DNA from: Dichomitus squalens LYAD-421 SS1
Taxonomy: Eukaryota > Basidiomycota > Agaricomycetes > Polyporales > Polyporaceae
Reading direction: 5' to 3'
DNA: 64,000 nt
Assembly: GCF_000275845.1 (NCBI RefSeq)
Contig: NW_006766891.1
Coordinates: 340,207 to 404,206, forward strand
Shown: one piece after another, positions 21,843 to 33,180 of the stretch
Layout: every line of letters begins with the position of its first letter
How positions within the stretch are numbered: the stretch's first letter is position 1
Translations under genes and position numbers: made by a program
The notes under the pieces: generated by a model
What the model saw: the letters and a program-made list of their open reading frames with translations, nothing else
Told to the model about the DNA's origin: nothing
Databases searched by the model: none

Positions 21843-24636
21843 ATGTATACCTGGCCTCACGCCGACTCGGAATCTATTTCTGCTTCTCTGAGCAAGCTAC
21901 AATCCCTAAGCCCACAACTCGACGCTTTGGCTGACTCGGAACCTATCTCTGCATCTTTGAGCAAGCTACAATCCTTAGGCCCACAACTCGACGCCTTAGC
22001 CGAAGTAACTCGTTTGCTTGACCAAAATGTCTCGTACACGGCGCGCACCGCTCAAGACGTTGGAGGACGGGTCAAGTCTCTAGATGAGGAGATGAAGAGG
22101 GTACGCGAAGCCTCGGAGCGAGTCAGCCAAATCATTGAGCTCAAGGTACGTGACACCAACTTTGGTTCCATGCTCGCAGGCTCAGAATCCATCGCAATGC
22201 ACAGTCCTCTCTTGCCGCGTTGCAGAGCTCCATCGAGCAACATGATTGGGAGTCTGCAACCCGACATTGTGCAAGAGCCATGTCCCTACCTGCTGATGTG
22301 ATCTCTGGGCCGTTTGCTGGTACTGCTGTCGTACGTTCTCCATTCGTCTCCGCCCAGTTGATGCCGACCGCCTGACTATCGTTAGCCTACAGCAGAAAAT
22401 CCTCTTCCTCCGGCACAGACGTTGCAAGCTGCCCGCGAGCAACTTCTTGCAGTCTTCCAACGCGAGTTCGAGAGGGCATCGACAGCTCGCGATGCGACAA
22501 CGACCAGTCGCTTCTTCAGATTGTTCCCAGCCATTGGTTGGGAGGCTGAGGGCCTCCAAGCGTATGCCTCCTTTGTAGTCGACCTCGTCAAGGTGCGCGC
22601 ACCCGCTTCTGCAAAGAGTATGTTTCCATTCCACGCCCAATTTCTCTCTTTTGCTCACGTCCATAGCGTCATCTCCTCTGTACTATATCACCGCCCTAAC
22701 GGCCTTGTTCGAGAGCATCGCGCTCATTGTGGATCAACACCAGCCTGTTGTTGAGAAATACTACGGTCCGGGCAAGATGGGCCTCGTTCTGGATCGCTTG
22801 CTGCAGGAAGCGGACCGCGTAGCGAAGGACCTACTCGAAGGATGGGAGGAAGAAAGGTCAATGAAACGCAAGGTCCGCCCCTCTACAACTTTGCAGACTT
22901 ATCGACTATTCTTACGGCAAGTCTAGCTATCCGAGCTTGCAGCTTCTCCAATATCTGCCACTGTTCAGAAGCATTCAACCTCCCCTAACGCCGATGAGGA
23001 GTCGCTGGACCCCCGCGAGGTTGACAAAGTACTGACAGAGGCAGCTAGCATGAGTGGCCGATGGGGCCTGTTCCGTAAGTTCCTGCACGATCGACTCCAG
23101 GTTACTAGTCCTTTTCCGATATCCTACCAAGTCCGTTGTTAACCTGTGCGCTCCAGGAAGAGTCAGATACCGAAGCGGGCAGCGAGGCAGACCCCGCTGG
23201 ATCTAGACAGCCTCAGCCGCGAGACGGCAGCGTGGAAGATCAACACCCAGAAGCTCTCAATGGCGTACAGGTCCTGGAGAAGTCGCTTGCAAATCGATTG
23301 TTTGAAGATATGTTAGCAACGTACTACACCCCTATGGAGGTCTGGTACGCCAGGTCCGTCATAGACAAGGTGGGACTCCCGCGCATCACACGACCTAGAG
23401 CAGGAATTTGATCGCGCTCGCTTTGGTCAGGCTCACAGGCTATCGACACACGATCCTTCGCAACAGCCCATGTCGACCACGACGCCTGACGACGCATTCT
23501 ATATCTTGAAGTCGGTCGTGTTGAGAATGCTCTCCACTGCATCTGTGACAACGGTTGTGCGAACGTCTGATCTCCTTCGTGATGTTATGGACAAGGACTA
23601 TGCCCGCGTGATTAAGCTCAAACTCGACAACGTCTACAAAGGCGGAGCAGCTGGACCTGGCGCGCGTGGCGACAAGGTGGAACGGGAGAATCGACAGGCT
23701 TTCATTGTATGTGCCCTTTCCATCCCTTGTCCATCTTCCTCATAATATGACAGATCTTGTTGAACGACTTGGAAATATCAGCTTCACATATGGAACGCCT
23801 TGTGAAAGACGTATCTCAATCTGTCTCAATATCGCAACATTTCTTAGAGAGTGAGGTGGAGACCGTTAAAGGCAGTCTCTCTTCTTTCATGAGCCTTGTA
23901 CCCAAGTACCGTTCAACACTGCGGGTGAGTTAGGGTTAGCGTGCGTCCTCCTGCACTGCTGATCGTTTCGCCAGGCTGGGGTCGAGCAGTTGTTCAATCA
24001 ACTTCTCCGTCCTAAGCTACGCACGTTCACAGTCGATATATACAGAGATGTTACGTATGTCCTAGACGAAGACGCCTATGCTGCAGCGGAACTACAAGAC
24101 ACTGTTCGAAAACGATTTGTCAAAGCCTGGGAGGCTTTGATCGAAGGCTACAAGGTACATGATGTGGTCCTGTTCATTCCCACAGAAGCTGGTTAACAGT
24201 ACGATCTGCAGGACACTTTCACCGAGAGCAACTTCAGGTTGTTCTTTGGCCTCGCTCTGGACGTGCTTGTACGCCCATGGGAAAAGTTTGTTACCAGCTT
24301 GAGGTACAGCGAGGTGAGGGAAGTGCAGTAGCTGCACATTTCACTTCTGACCTTCTATGTCTAGCTCGGTGCGATCCGCTTCGACCACGACTTGCGCGCA
24401 GTCATGGCGTACCTCTCATCTCAAACCGTCTTCGGCGATATCAGAGAGAAGTTTGTGCGATTGCAGCAAATCGCCATTCTGCTCAATTTGGACTCTGTAT
24501 GTGCAAAGACTTCCGCTTTTACACCACGCTAACTCTGCTACAGGAAGAGGATGTTGACGAGTTCTACAACGGATCTGGAATCTCATGGCAGCTCAGTCAA
24601 CAGGAAGCTCGCTCAGTAGCTAGTCTCAGGGTATAG
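21843..24636 (+). CDS. COG4: Conserved oligomeric Golgi complex subunit 4
   Basis: Twelve exons: 21,843-22,145; 22,205-22,330; 22,386-22,617; 22,667-22,872; 22,927-23,100; 23,157-23,369; 23,431-23,706; 23,754-23,924; 23,975-24,154; 24,212-24,313; 24,365-24,496; 24,544-24,636. COG4 is a lobe-A subunit of the COG tether that guides retrograde vesicles to the Golgi. Family blocks seen include VGGRVKSLDEEMKRVREA, DWESATRHCARAM, YYITALTALFESIALIVD, NRLFEDMLATYYTPMEVWY, RSVIDKAH, DDAFYILKSVVLRML and the C-terminal AILLNLDSEEDVDEFY. The usual first 40-60 residues are absent; instead the frame starts MYTWPHADSE and immediately enters a 23-residue tandem duplication. A stop lies in frame at 21,825, so the ATG at 21,843 is chosen, but an unseen 5' exon is possible. 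Confidence 0.88.
21864..22001 (+). repeat. 69-bp tandem duplication inside the COG4 coding sequence
   Basis: Units 21,864-21,932 and 21,933-22,001 encode DSESISASLSKLQSLSPQLD... and DSEPISASLSKLQSLGPQLD... . The duplication keeps the frame and lengthens the predicted N-terminal coiled coil by 23 residues. Six or more silent or conservative differences show it is not an assembly stutter. Confidence 0.93.
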
Positions 24637-24743
24637 CTGAAGATGTGACATGTACAACGATCGATCCGCTACTCTACATACCGTCATTGGAATTGATACC
24701 TGCATCTCCCAAAACTAAGTAACGTCCATGACTGCGTAACCCA

Positions 24744-25695
24744 TCATCCTCTTCGCAAAGCGTCCAGCCTAGCTTGTAGAGCATCTTCATCGGACATGTC
24801 GTCGGCCCCGCTGTCCTTGCTACCGCTGCCACTAGGCGGTGCTCCTCCAGATGGCCCACCAAGCGCAACTGCTTGTCGTGGCTCCGTGAGCGATGAAGAG
24901 ATCGCAAGTCCGCTTGGTGCGTCGGCAAGCTATTGGGTACAGTCAGACTTTGTGACCATGCCTGATGAACAGGATGATATATACCTGCTGAGATATGTCG
25001 ACGCCAATCTCGTCTAGGACCTGTTTCAATATCTTGTCCCCCTCCTCTTCCTCATCCTCAAGGTCGTCGTCCATGACATCATCGACGGCGTCCGACATCA
25101 TCTCCTCCTTCATGTCCATAGTAGCACTCTCACGCTCGAACTCCATCATGATACGCTGGATTTGTGGGAGGTTCAGGCCTCGATTCATGGCTCCCATGGC
25201 CTAGAGAAGAGACTCAGAGGGGTCTGTCATGTCTGGCACGGTGAAGACGACATACGCGAGTTGCGCCACGCATCGCTTCGGCCATCTGTTGGTTGCTCCG
25301 GAGGGTTTGTATCCTCAAGCCGACGGCCTGGAGCTGGGTCCTCATCTGATAGAACTTCTGGACATATCGACGCGTGCGGACAAGGTCTTTCGCCATCACT
25401 TTGCAAGCATTCTGTCCGAGGAGTTCAGCTTCACACGGGATTGTGAGAGGTCGAGCTTCACACCATCTGACCGGCCTTTGCACTTTTCTTTATGTCCATG
25501 ATGAGCTTCTTTTCCTGTTGCTCGAGTTTGGTTCGTTCCCGATCCAACTCGCGCTGGGCCTTAGCGAGGGCGCGTTGGTGCTGGCGCAGCCGTTCAGCGG
25601 GCGTAACGGTACGACCAAAGAGGGTCTCCTGCGGGGGTTGTCGGGTGAGCGCATGTGCGGGCAGAGCATGGAATGCGACAGACTATGATATTCAT
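24744..25695 (-). CDS. VPS2: ESCRT-III subunit Vps2/Did4 (CHMP2)
   Basis: Five exons on the minus strand: 25,684-25,695 (12 bases, M-N-I-I), 25,464-25,628, 25,256-25,411, 24,985-25,200 and 24,744-24,929. Core motifs are ETLFGRTVTPAERLRQHQRA, KKLIMDIKKSAKAGQM, VMAKDLVRTRRYVQKFYQMR, NRGLNLPQIQRIMMEFE and MKEEMMSDAVDDVMDD, then an acidic region and the C-terminal helix DALQARLDALRRG that fits a MIT-interacting motif binding Vps4. It acts in multivesicular-body formation and membrane scission. The tiny first exon is set by a donor gtctgt at 25,683 that joins M-N-I-I to ETLFG, the family N-terminus. Its end faces COG4 with 107 bp between. Confidence 0.93.
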
Positions 25696-25835
25696 GCTGG
25701 AAGAGTGAGGGTCGGTGGAGGAGTGAGAGAAGTGAGATGGGGATGGTCGGGTGGCGAGTCGAGCGAGACGCGGGGGACGGTGCGACAGCCCGCGCTGGTC
25801 GACTCGCATCTGATGCCCTTTGGTCTCCTCCTACC
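25696..25835. promoter_or_regulatory. Shared 140-bp divergent promoter, VPS2 / AN1 zinc-finger gene
   Basis: The two start codons (25,695 minus and 25,836 plus) face away from each other across only 140 bp. No TATA box is evident. The compact spacing implies overlapping regulatory sequence. Confidence 0.6.
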
Positions 25836-26821
25836 ATGTCCTCGCACGACGCTCTCCCACAGATCGGTGCCCATTGCTCCCTTCCTTCATGCAGCTTGAA
25901 CGACTTTCTCCCCATACGCTGCACATGCCAGCAATTGTTTTGCAAAGACCACATCTCTCCAGACGTCCATCACTGTCCATCTCTCCAAGCCGCACCCAGT
26001 ACAATCGGCTCCGCTCTCAAGTTACAGCGCTGCGCTGCGCAGTCATGCAACAAGCCAAGTCTTGAGTCTTTTGTTGCAGACCCGTCAGATACCACCAATC
26101 GTTCTCCTGCACTATGCTCGGGCTGCAAGCAGGCATTCTGCGCCGAGTACGTTCTCTCCTACTAGCACACCATCTCGCATACGCTCAGACCCTCCCTCTT
26201 CATAGGCACAGGGATCCTAGCTCGCATTCCTGTGCTCCCTCCCATGATGTTGACTCAGGACATGTACCAGAGAAGAACGCTGCGGCGAAGGCTCTGTTGG
26301 CCAAGCACTTTGGGACGGATGCTGCCAATGCTACTGCACATGCCGGGTCCTCGGCACCCAAGCCCAGCTCTCGCAAAGAGGCTCAGCAGCGCCAGCTAGC
26401 GGTGATTAAGATGCGTGTCAAGGCCCAACCTGGAAATCTCAAGGATACCTCGGCTTCAGTGTCAATGGATCAACGACTGCATGTCAGGGTCAGTCCAGCC
26501 GGAGTGCCCTCCTCCGAGCGCATATTTTGGTTCCCAAAGGTGTCGTCCCCTTCAGTATCTAGTACCTCTGCTCCGCTAGACTCTGCATGAGCAGACGATA
26601 GGGACAGGCAAAGCCCTTGATCTGCTTGCCGCGCAATTCAAGCTGACCATCAGCGACTCACAAGTACGTTGGCTGACAGACGAGAGGTCACAGTAGCTGA
26701 TGTCGTGTAGCCTCTGAAACTTCTACTGAGGCAATCCGATGATGAAGTGAACACTTTGCGTACAGATCAACTACTGGCAGACCAGGTTCCAGATGGTGCA
26801 TGCCTGCATCTTACCAGATGA
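25836..26821 (+). CDS. AN1-type zinc-finger protein, Cuz1/ZFAND1-like
   Basis: Exons 25,836-26,146; 26,207-26,539; 26,595-26,663; 26,711-26,821. The N-terminus has paired AN1-like fingers: IGAHCSLPSCSLNDFLPIRC, C-T-C-QQLFCKDHISPDVHHC, and a second set around CAAQSCNKPS...CSGCKQAFCAEHRDPSSHSC. The C-terminal part (PSSERIFWFPK, TIGTGKALDLLAAQFKLTIS, LKLLLRQSDDEV) fits the ubiquitin-like tail of Cuz1/ZFAND1. In yeast and animals that family links Cdc48/p97 and the proteasome under arsenite stress. The order AN1, linker, Ubl and the length (about 270 residues) match. The specific ortholog name is inference; the zinc fingers are plain. Confidence 0.8.
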
Positions 26822-26972
26822 ACAGGTAGCGGCATGCATAGCGGCGGGTTGACGGCTGGCAATGGAATGGATGATTGAAAAAACATGTATAATACCATTA
26901 CATTGGATCCCATAGCACAAAAAAGACATGCAAATATGACAAGTGTATGAACATGACAGCGAGACGAACTCG
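26822..26972. other. Convergent 151-bp gap
   Basis: Separates the ends of the AN1 gene and the myosin gene. It is AT-rich, as for shared 3' regions; no terminator element is assigned. Confidence 0.5.
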
Positions 26973-29900
26973 TTAGGCTACCAGAGCCGCGAGTCTCCGG
27001 AGATGAGGGACATTGAGGTATGCGGGGACGTAAGTCTCCAGTCCAGAAACCTCTCTAGGGAGGGGAAGCTCGTAAGGGCCAACCTCTTCGGTTTCGGGTG
27101 CAAGGAGTAGGTGGTCGTTGCGATCATTGGGTGATACTCGTGAGGCAACAACGCGAAGAATTTCCGGCGAGATGGGAGTCTGTTGCTTGTAAGTCAGTTG
27201 AAGATGCCAGACTAATGACGATGAAAGGACAGACCTCATAGTCGGCGACGTAGTAGTTCGTGCACATGCGTTGGATTTGCGTAGGCGTCAGCATCCAGCA
27301 GACATCGTAGATGATGTCCAGATCCGCAGGTGTGGACTAGTGCCATAGTCAATGCGTGCTTCACAATCCAGTAACTCGATGGAGAACATACCTTCTTGAG
27401 CTGGAGCAGTTTCGTGGCCTGCATTAAGTGCTCGAGCTGTAGAGTGCCCTCCGGCATGTCGTGCGATTTACACCATTCCTCGATTCGAGTAATGTTGTAC
27501 TGAATTTGCATCGCTTTGAGGGAGTCAGCTAGACGTTGGACGACTCAGGGTCAAGCACACTCACCTCGCTTCCAGGACGAGAAGTTACGCCTCATGAGAA
27601 GGTCGTTGAAGCTCGTCACACCAATGAGCTTGAGGAGCTCGGTGATGACTTGCTGTACTACGGACTCTTCCATATAGTAGCTCTTCAAGCTCCTCCAGAC
27701 CTTGTTCAGCAAGTTCAAGATATCGTCCATGCTGTACGCAGGTTGGGTGTTCGAGCTCAACAGGCGGTTGAATAACCTTCCTCCGCCATCAGTCGTGGTA
27801 AAGCCGGGCAAGGACTGGCTTTCAATGAGCGCAGGAATGACCATCTTCGACAAACGCTTCTTAGTCTCGAGCATCCACGTGTGATAGATGTTGTACTCGA
27901 GGCTGTCTAAGTCGTGCTTGACCACCGAGACAAGTCGTTCGTAGTCCGCCCACTCAAACGGCCGGACAGCGTTCTCCTCGCCAGGACCAATCCCCTGGAG
28001 CATGTCGCTCTCGGCCACGCAGATGAACGAGAGCATCTCGTGTACGTTGGAGAGCCAGAAAATGCCAGGGATTATCGCGTCCTCACCGGTGAACGACTAC
28101 AGCAATATCAGAATGCGCTTCAGGGCTAGTTAGGGACGCGGCTTACCATGACATGCGACTGAATAGTCTGCATGACGTTCGCAAGGAACCGTTCGCTCTC
28201 CGGAATGAGGCCGTATTTCCACATCTCGTTGGTGATCAGGCTGATCAAGTTTGCGGGGAACAAGATCTCCTTCACAGCAGCGGGGCTGGTCAAGCTCGGT
28301 GCAGGTATCTTCAACCCACGGATCAGGCCGTCCAAAACATCCTCGTCCAGACGCTTGATGTCCTGCATTAACCTGATCTTTTCTTCGGCGGGGTCATCGT
28401 ACAGGCTGGACCGGTCGAGCACGCGGAACTGCGGTAAGCCATCCTCGCCGTTGTACGCGACCGACACTGCACGAGGATTGGACGCTTGGCTCCTCTTGGC
28501 GTTGAACATGAGCTCGTCCTGGGAGGTACGGTGATCGGAAGGCTGAATAGCATAAACGCCAGCCGAGCTGTGTCGCCGTTGGTGACGGGGAACAGAAGCA
28601 AGACTGGAGCCATTAGCATTGCCGGAGCCAGGTTCGGCGAGACGAAGAACAGGGGCGAAGGTAGGAGAAGTCGGCTCTGCTCGCACTCCCCGAGTGAGCG
28701 CGTTGAGAGCAGTAGCCCTGTTGAGCTGTTCCCGGAGGCTACTGACCTCGGTCTTGAGCGTCTGGATGACGGAGCTGTCGTCCGCATTCCGAACAGGCTG
28801 ACTGTCGATGAGCTTCTGCTGAGACTCGAGTTGTGAGGCCTGCTGGGCAAGCTCCTCCGTCAACTTTTGGATGGCAGCCTCTTTCTCTGCGGCCTTGACG
28901 ATCGCATCTTCGAGCTTCCGCTCCACGTCCTCCTTTGCCCGCAGGAGTTGTTGGCTACGAGACAACTCCGATTGGGCGTTCGTGAGGTCAGTCTGGATCT
29001 GCCTAGCGCGAGCGTCCGACTCTTCGTGACGAGCAACCGCCTGTGATAGCTGTGCCTCGAGAGCAGTGACTTTGTTCTGCAGCTCCTTCTTCTCTTCGGT
29101 GCGCTTCTGGAGTGTTTGAGTGAGCTCGACGACCTTGTTCTCCAGCCTGTAAGAGATCTCCTTGAACTTGGAGACAGAACGGGCCTCGGCCTTGAGGGCC
29201 TTGAGCTCCTTGCGAGCGAGCCGCCGCCGCATACAGGACTGGATAAGAATGACGCTGCGAACGTCCTTCTTGTATGCTCTGCGGCAAAGACTGTAGACAG
29301 GAGGAGACAGTCAGCGAAAGCCATCATGAACTTGTCAGTCTACTCACAGCCCCCGGAACAGGCTTTGGAGAGTGACCACGGCAAACGTCCGCTTTGAGTC
29401 CTTGAAATTGCGGCGAGCCAGAAGGCCACGGGCACCTGGAGCAAAGCATCAGTACCAACGATGATTGCACTCATCAGGCTACTCACGGCTCTGAAAGGCG
29501 ACAACTGAAGTACGAATAGTGAGGAAGCGTTTTCGCTGCAGGTATCTCCGGATGCCTCGCTGGAGGCGGGTCGCGGCAGCATCCTTGCGGACCTTCTCCA
29601 CAAGTTGCCTTGCCATGAGACCGCGCCACCAGGTCTGAATCTTGATCGTCGCTTCGCGAAGAGCCCTATAATGTTTCACCGCCATCTTACGCCGCATGTT
29701 CTTCTGAACGATGGTGACGAGCGCGTTCAGGCGGTTGGAGCGCAACGACTCGAGTGCTGCAAGCATACCAGCACGGAAGAAGATCTTGGTAAGGCCTGGC
29801 TGATACTTGTCAGGGTCGTTGATGGTCTTCTCAAGAATCCGGGCGCAGAGAGGCTTGAGCTCGAGATTCTTGATCATGGGTTCCCATTCAGAAGAATGGA

Positions 29901-32645
29901 CGAGCATGTAGTACCTATCAGACGTCATTGAGACAAACTTGTCCACTCGTGTCCTCCTGGTGCTTACCGCTCGGCAAATTCTTCATACGTCCATCGTGAA
30001 GGATAACCAGCGCAACTGATCCGGATAGTCTCCAAGACACCACAAGCACGAAGTTGACCCAGTACCTGCTGAGGAGTGAACTCCCAAGCGCGCTTCTGTT
30101 CGTTAGGCTTGATGCACCTGATGTAGTGGACATTTGTGACGTTCAAAGTGTCCATCAGGTTGACCAATGATGCCTTGAAGATCGAGGCCTGGGTAGGCTT
30201 CTTCACCATACCACCGGGACGCTTTGGACCAGAACCCGCCGTAGCAGAGGACATGAGCGACGTCCTGCCAGGATCGGGAATGAGGGACGCGCGCTTATTG
30301 GTGGTGTTGGCGGAATCTGAAACGGTGGGAGAAGGAGGCGTGGCGTCGGCGGGTTTGGTCGCGGCAAACGCAGCGTCGAGTACCTCCTTCAAGAATGCGT
30401 TCTTGGTTGCCTGGAGAAGGGCCATGTGCTCGTCGGGTACAGTATCCCGATTCTTCTCTAGGAAACCCTCCACTTCGTATGTGACATCCAGGGCATAGTG
30501 AGCAATCGTGAAGGCAGAGTTGCCAAAGCGGGGTTTCTTGAAGACCTTGGCATTCTCCGGCTTGACCAACTGGTTGTTGAGCTTCTGCAGGAAGGATTGA
30601 TCTGTGCCGGAGGGAAGACGGGACTCTTCGTCAAGAAGGGCCATAACACCAAGTTTGCCTTCGATGACGTCGATGCAAGGCTGGTTGTCGGAGAAATCGA
30701 TGAATGTCCAATTGATCTTCTCACGGATGTACTCCTCTTGCTCGAGCTTGAAGACGTGCTGGTTGAACTGAGCGGACAGAATGTTAATACGGCGTGCGCG
30801 TCGGTATGGTTAGTGCCTACCTCTTGCTGCAGCTTCTCGTTCGCGTAATTGATACTAAATTGCTCGAAGGAGTTCTACGTATATCGGTTCAGTCAGACAA
30901 ACAACAGACCCGACGCGCTCACTGACCTTCTTAAAATGCTCAAACCCGTAGATATCCAACACACCGATGAACATCTCCGCTCGATTCGCAGCCTCGCCGT
31001 TCTCCCCAGCCAAACTCTCGTTAAGGATTGCGACGACCCATTCGAAGAGGCAAGCATAGACGAACTTCGCGACAGAGTCGCGAACGACTGTCGCCTGTGC
31101 GCCATTCAGCGAGGTGACAATCTTTTCGTTACGAGTGGTGATCTGCTTCTTGACCGTCCACTTCTTGAATTCGGCGAGAGGTATGCCCAGAAAACGCGTC
31201 GACAGTTGAAGCGCAGGATCCGTGTCGTCAATTGCCGCGTCTGTCCGTGATTGAGTGATCTTGATGTTGCCGAGGTGGAGAAGAGCAGCAAGGAGCTTGA
31301 AGACGGCCCACTGCTTCTCGATGCCGATGCCAATTGTTGACAGAGCTTTCTGCGTTTCCTGGAACTCGTGTTCATCGTCCACCCCGGGAATGGGCGTAGA
31401 GGTGGGACCGCCCTGGCTGAGGTATTGGAACTTAGTGACATCCGTATCGAGACCCAAATCCTTCCGCTCTTTCAGAGGAGCTCCGGCACAGAGTTGGTAG
31501 AAGATATGGTAGTTCCGCTCCGTCAAAGGCTGGAAAACGACACGAGAGCGCTCAAGGAGGTACGTCCGTATGCGTGCCCCGACGATTTCTTGCTCGCCGT
31601 CGAACAGGATCTGCGCACATGCTCAGCATGCTTGTAGCAAGTATGAATAGTTGTAATGACTGACCTGGATGTACTTCCCAAAACGTGACGAGTTGTCGTT
31701 ACGCGTAGTCTTCGCATTACCGAACGCTTCGAGTACCGGATTGGTGGCGAGAATCTGACGCTCCACCTCGCTCGACTCGTCAAGCGAAGCTTTGGTCCTA
31801 GCCTTGTTCTTCTTTTCGGGAGGATCCACGGACGCGAGGTAACGCATGATGTACTTCGCCTGGAAGGAATGAGTCCCCCGCATTGCAGCAGAGTACGTCT
31901 ACTCACCGATTCCGTCTTGCCGGCACCACTGTTGCGGCGTGAGCAGGTGCAACGTAACTTACGACAGGGACTGTGCGTACCTCTCCCCGGAGACGATGAT
32001 GGTCTGGCCCGTGCCATCTCTGCTCATAGCAGTGTAGGCGTCCTCCGCTATAGCGAACAAATGCGGCTCGAGTTCGCCTCTCCGACGGCCATTATATGCT
32101 TGAATGACTTCCGGGCCATAAAGGGCGACGCGTTGGAAGGGGTTGACGGCGATGAGGACAATTCCGGAGTATGTATAGATGCTGTGTTGGGCGTAACGAT
32201 TGCGGATTGTGTGAAGGACTGCAGGACAGGACACGAACAGAGTCGGCGATGAGACAAACGTATGTAGCCAGGAGAGCGGTTCCTAGAGAGGTGGACACTA
32301 ACCTGAAGGTTCGTTCAAATGAGAGAGGGTCGCGAGGTCGTCAGCGGTTTCCAGCAGCGGTGGGTTTCGTAGCGGTGGCAGGTCCTCCTTGCCATCCTTG
32401 ATCGCCTTGACGGTGGTGTCTACCTTAATCTCCTGTATACAAAGAGCACCATCAGTATATGAGCATTCAGAAAGGAGCAAGTGAGGGTGCACGGAAGAAG
32501 CACCGACCTTTCCGCGTTCATCTACAAAGACCAGCTTGACAGTATCATCGGTCCTGGTGACCGTGGTGACCTCGGCGGATATCCAACCTAGCTCCTTGTC
32601 AGGGAACCATACCCTGGTGCCTTTGCTGTATATATTTTCGGCCAT
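26973..32645 (-). CDS. MYO2: Class V myosin (Myo2 type)
   Basis: Fifteen minus-strand exons add up to 1,627 residues with phases that all fit: 32,508-32,645; 32,303-32,432; 31,981-32,218; 31,907-31,928; 31,665-31,859; 30,927-31,610; 30,821-30,874; 29,968-30,767; 29,487-29,914; 29,348-29,435; 28,147-29,290; 27,565-28,096; 27,392-27,513; 27,235-27,336; 26,973-27,179. Motor motifs: the SH3-like start ([13 protein letters not shown]), P-loop [30 protein letters not shown] and FYRC-type [10 protein letters not shown]. Several IQ motifs follow ([22 protein letters not shown]), then a long coiled coil (about 29,200-28,700) and the globular DIL cargo domain near the C-terminus. It moves secretory vesicles and organelles along actin toward hyphal tips. 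The P-loop sits largely on a 22-base exon. Confidence 0.96.
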
Positions 32646-33180
32646 GGAGTGAGGGGGGCCGGGGAGGAATGGGTCGTAACAAGTCGTCAGCTGAGTAGGG
32701 AACGTTGCCCCGAAATCACCTCCGTTAAGCCCGTCACAACTCTGATCGAGCGTGACGGTAACCAGTCACGCATTCTCAATTCCCCTCCCGGCAGCCTTTC
32801 ATCTGCGCTCTCGAGCGTGCAGACTGTCATGGAGCACACTGGCTACTGAAATGCACTATATATTACTACTAGACTCCAGACTAACAAGGGGATGAATGGC
32901 AGCATGACGGCGATGTGGCAGAGAGAACGACGGGCGCCATGCGTAACGGATTAGCAGCCACTATGGGCGCTCTCTCAGAGCCGGCAGTACTGGCCGCCAT
33001 AGCGGCCTCTCCACAGTGCCTCCACTCCTCACCTCGCCTCAGCACTCTTCCGTTAGGCGGTGGTCTCGCTTGGTGTCCCTTTCCTTCAGTCCTTTGTGCT
33101 CCTCCGCGTCCCAGCATATCGCAAACGCCACTTGAGCTTGGACCTTGCACCGGACCGGGACTGCACGACTGCTCGGCGGG
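32646..33180. promoter_or_regulatory. Divergent promoter region, myosin V / bestrophin-like gene
   Basis: 535 bp between start codons at 32,645 (minus) and 33,181 (plus). No coding region is supported. An AT-rich patch (atatattactactag near 32,856) is the only composition feature I note. Confidence 0.5.
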
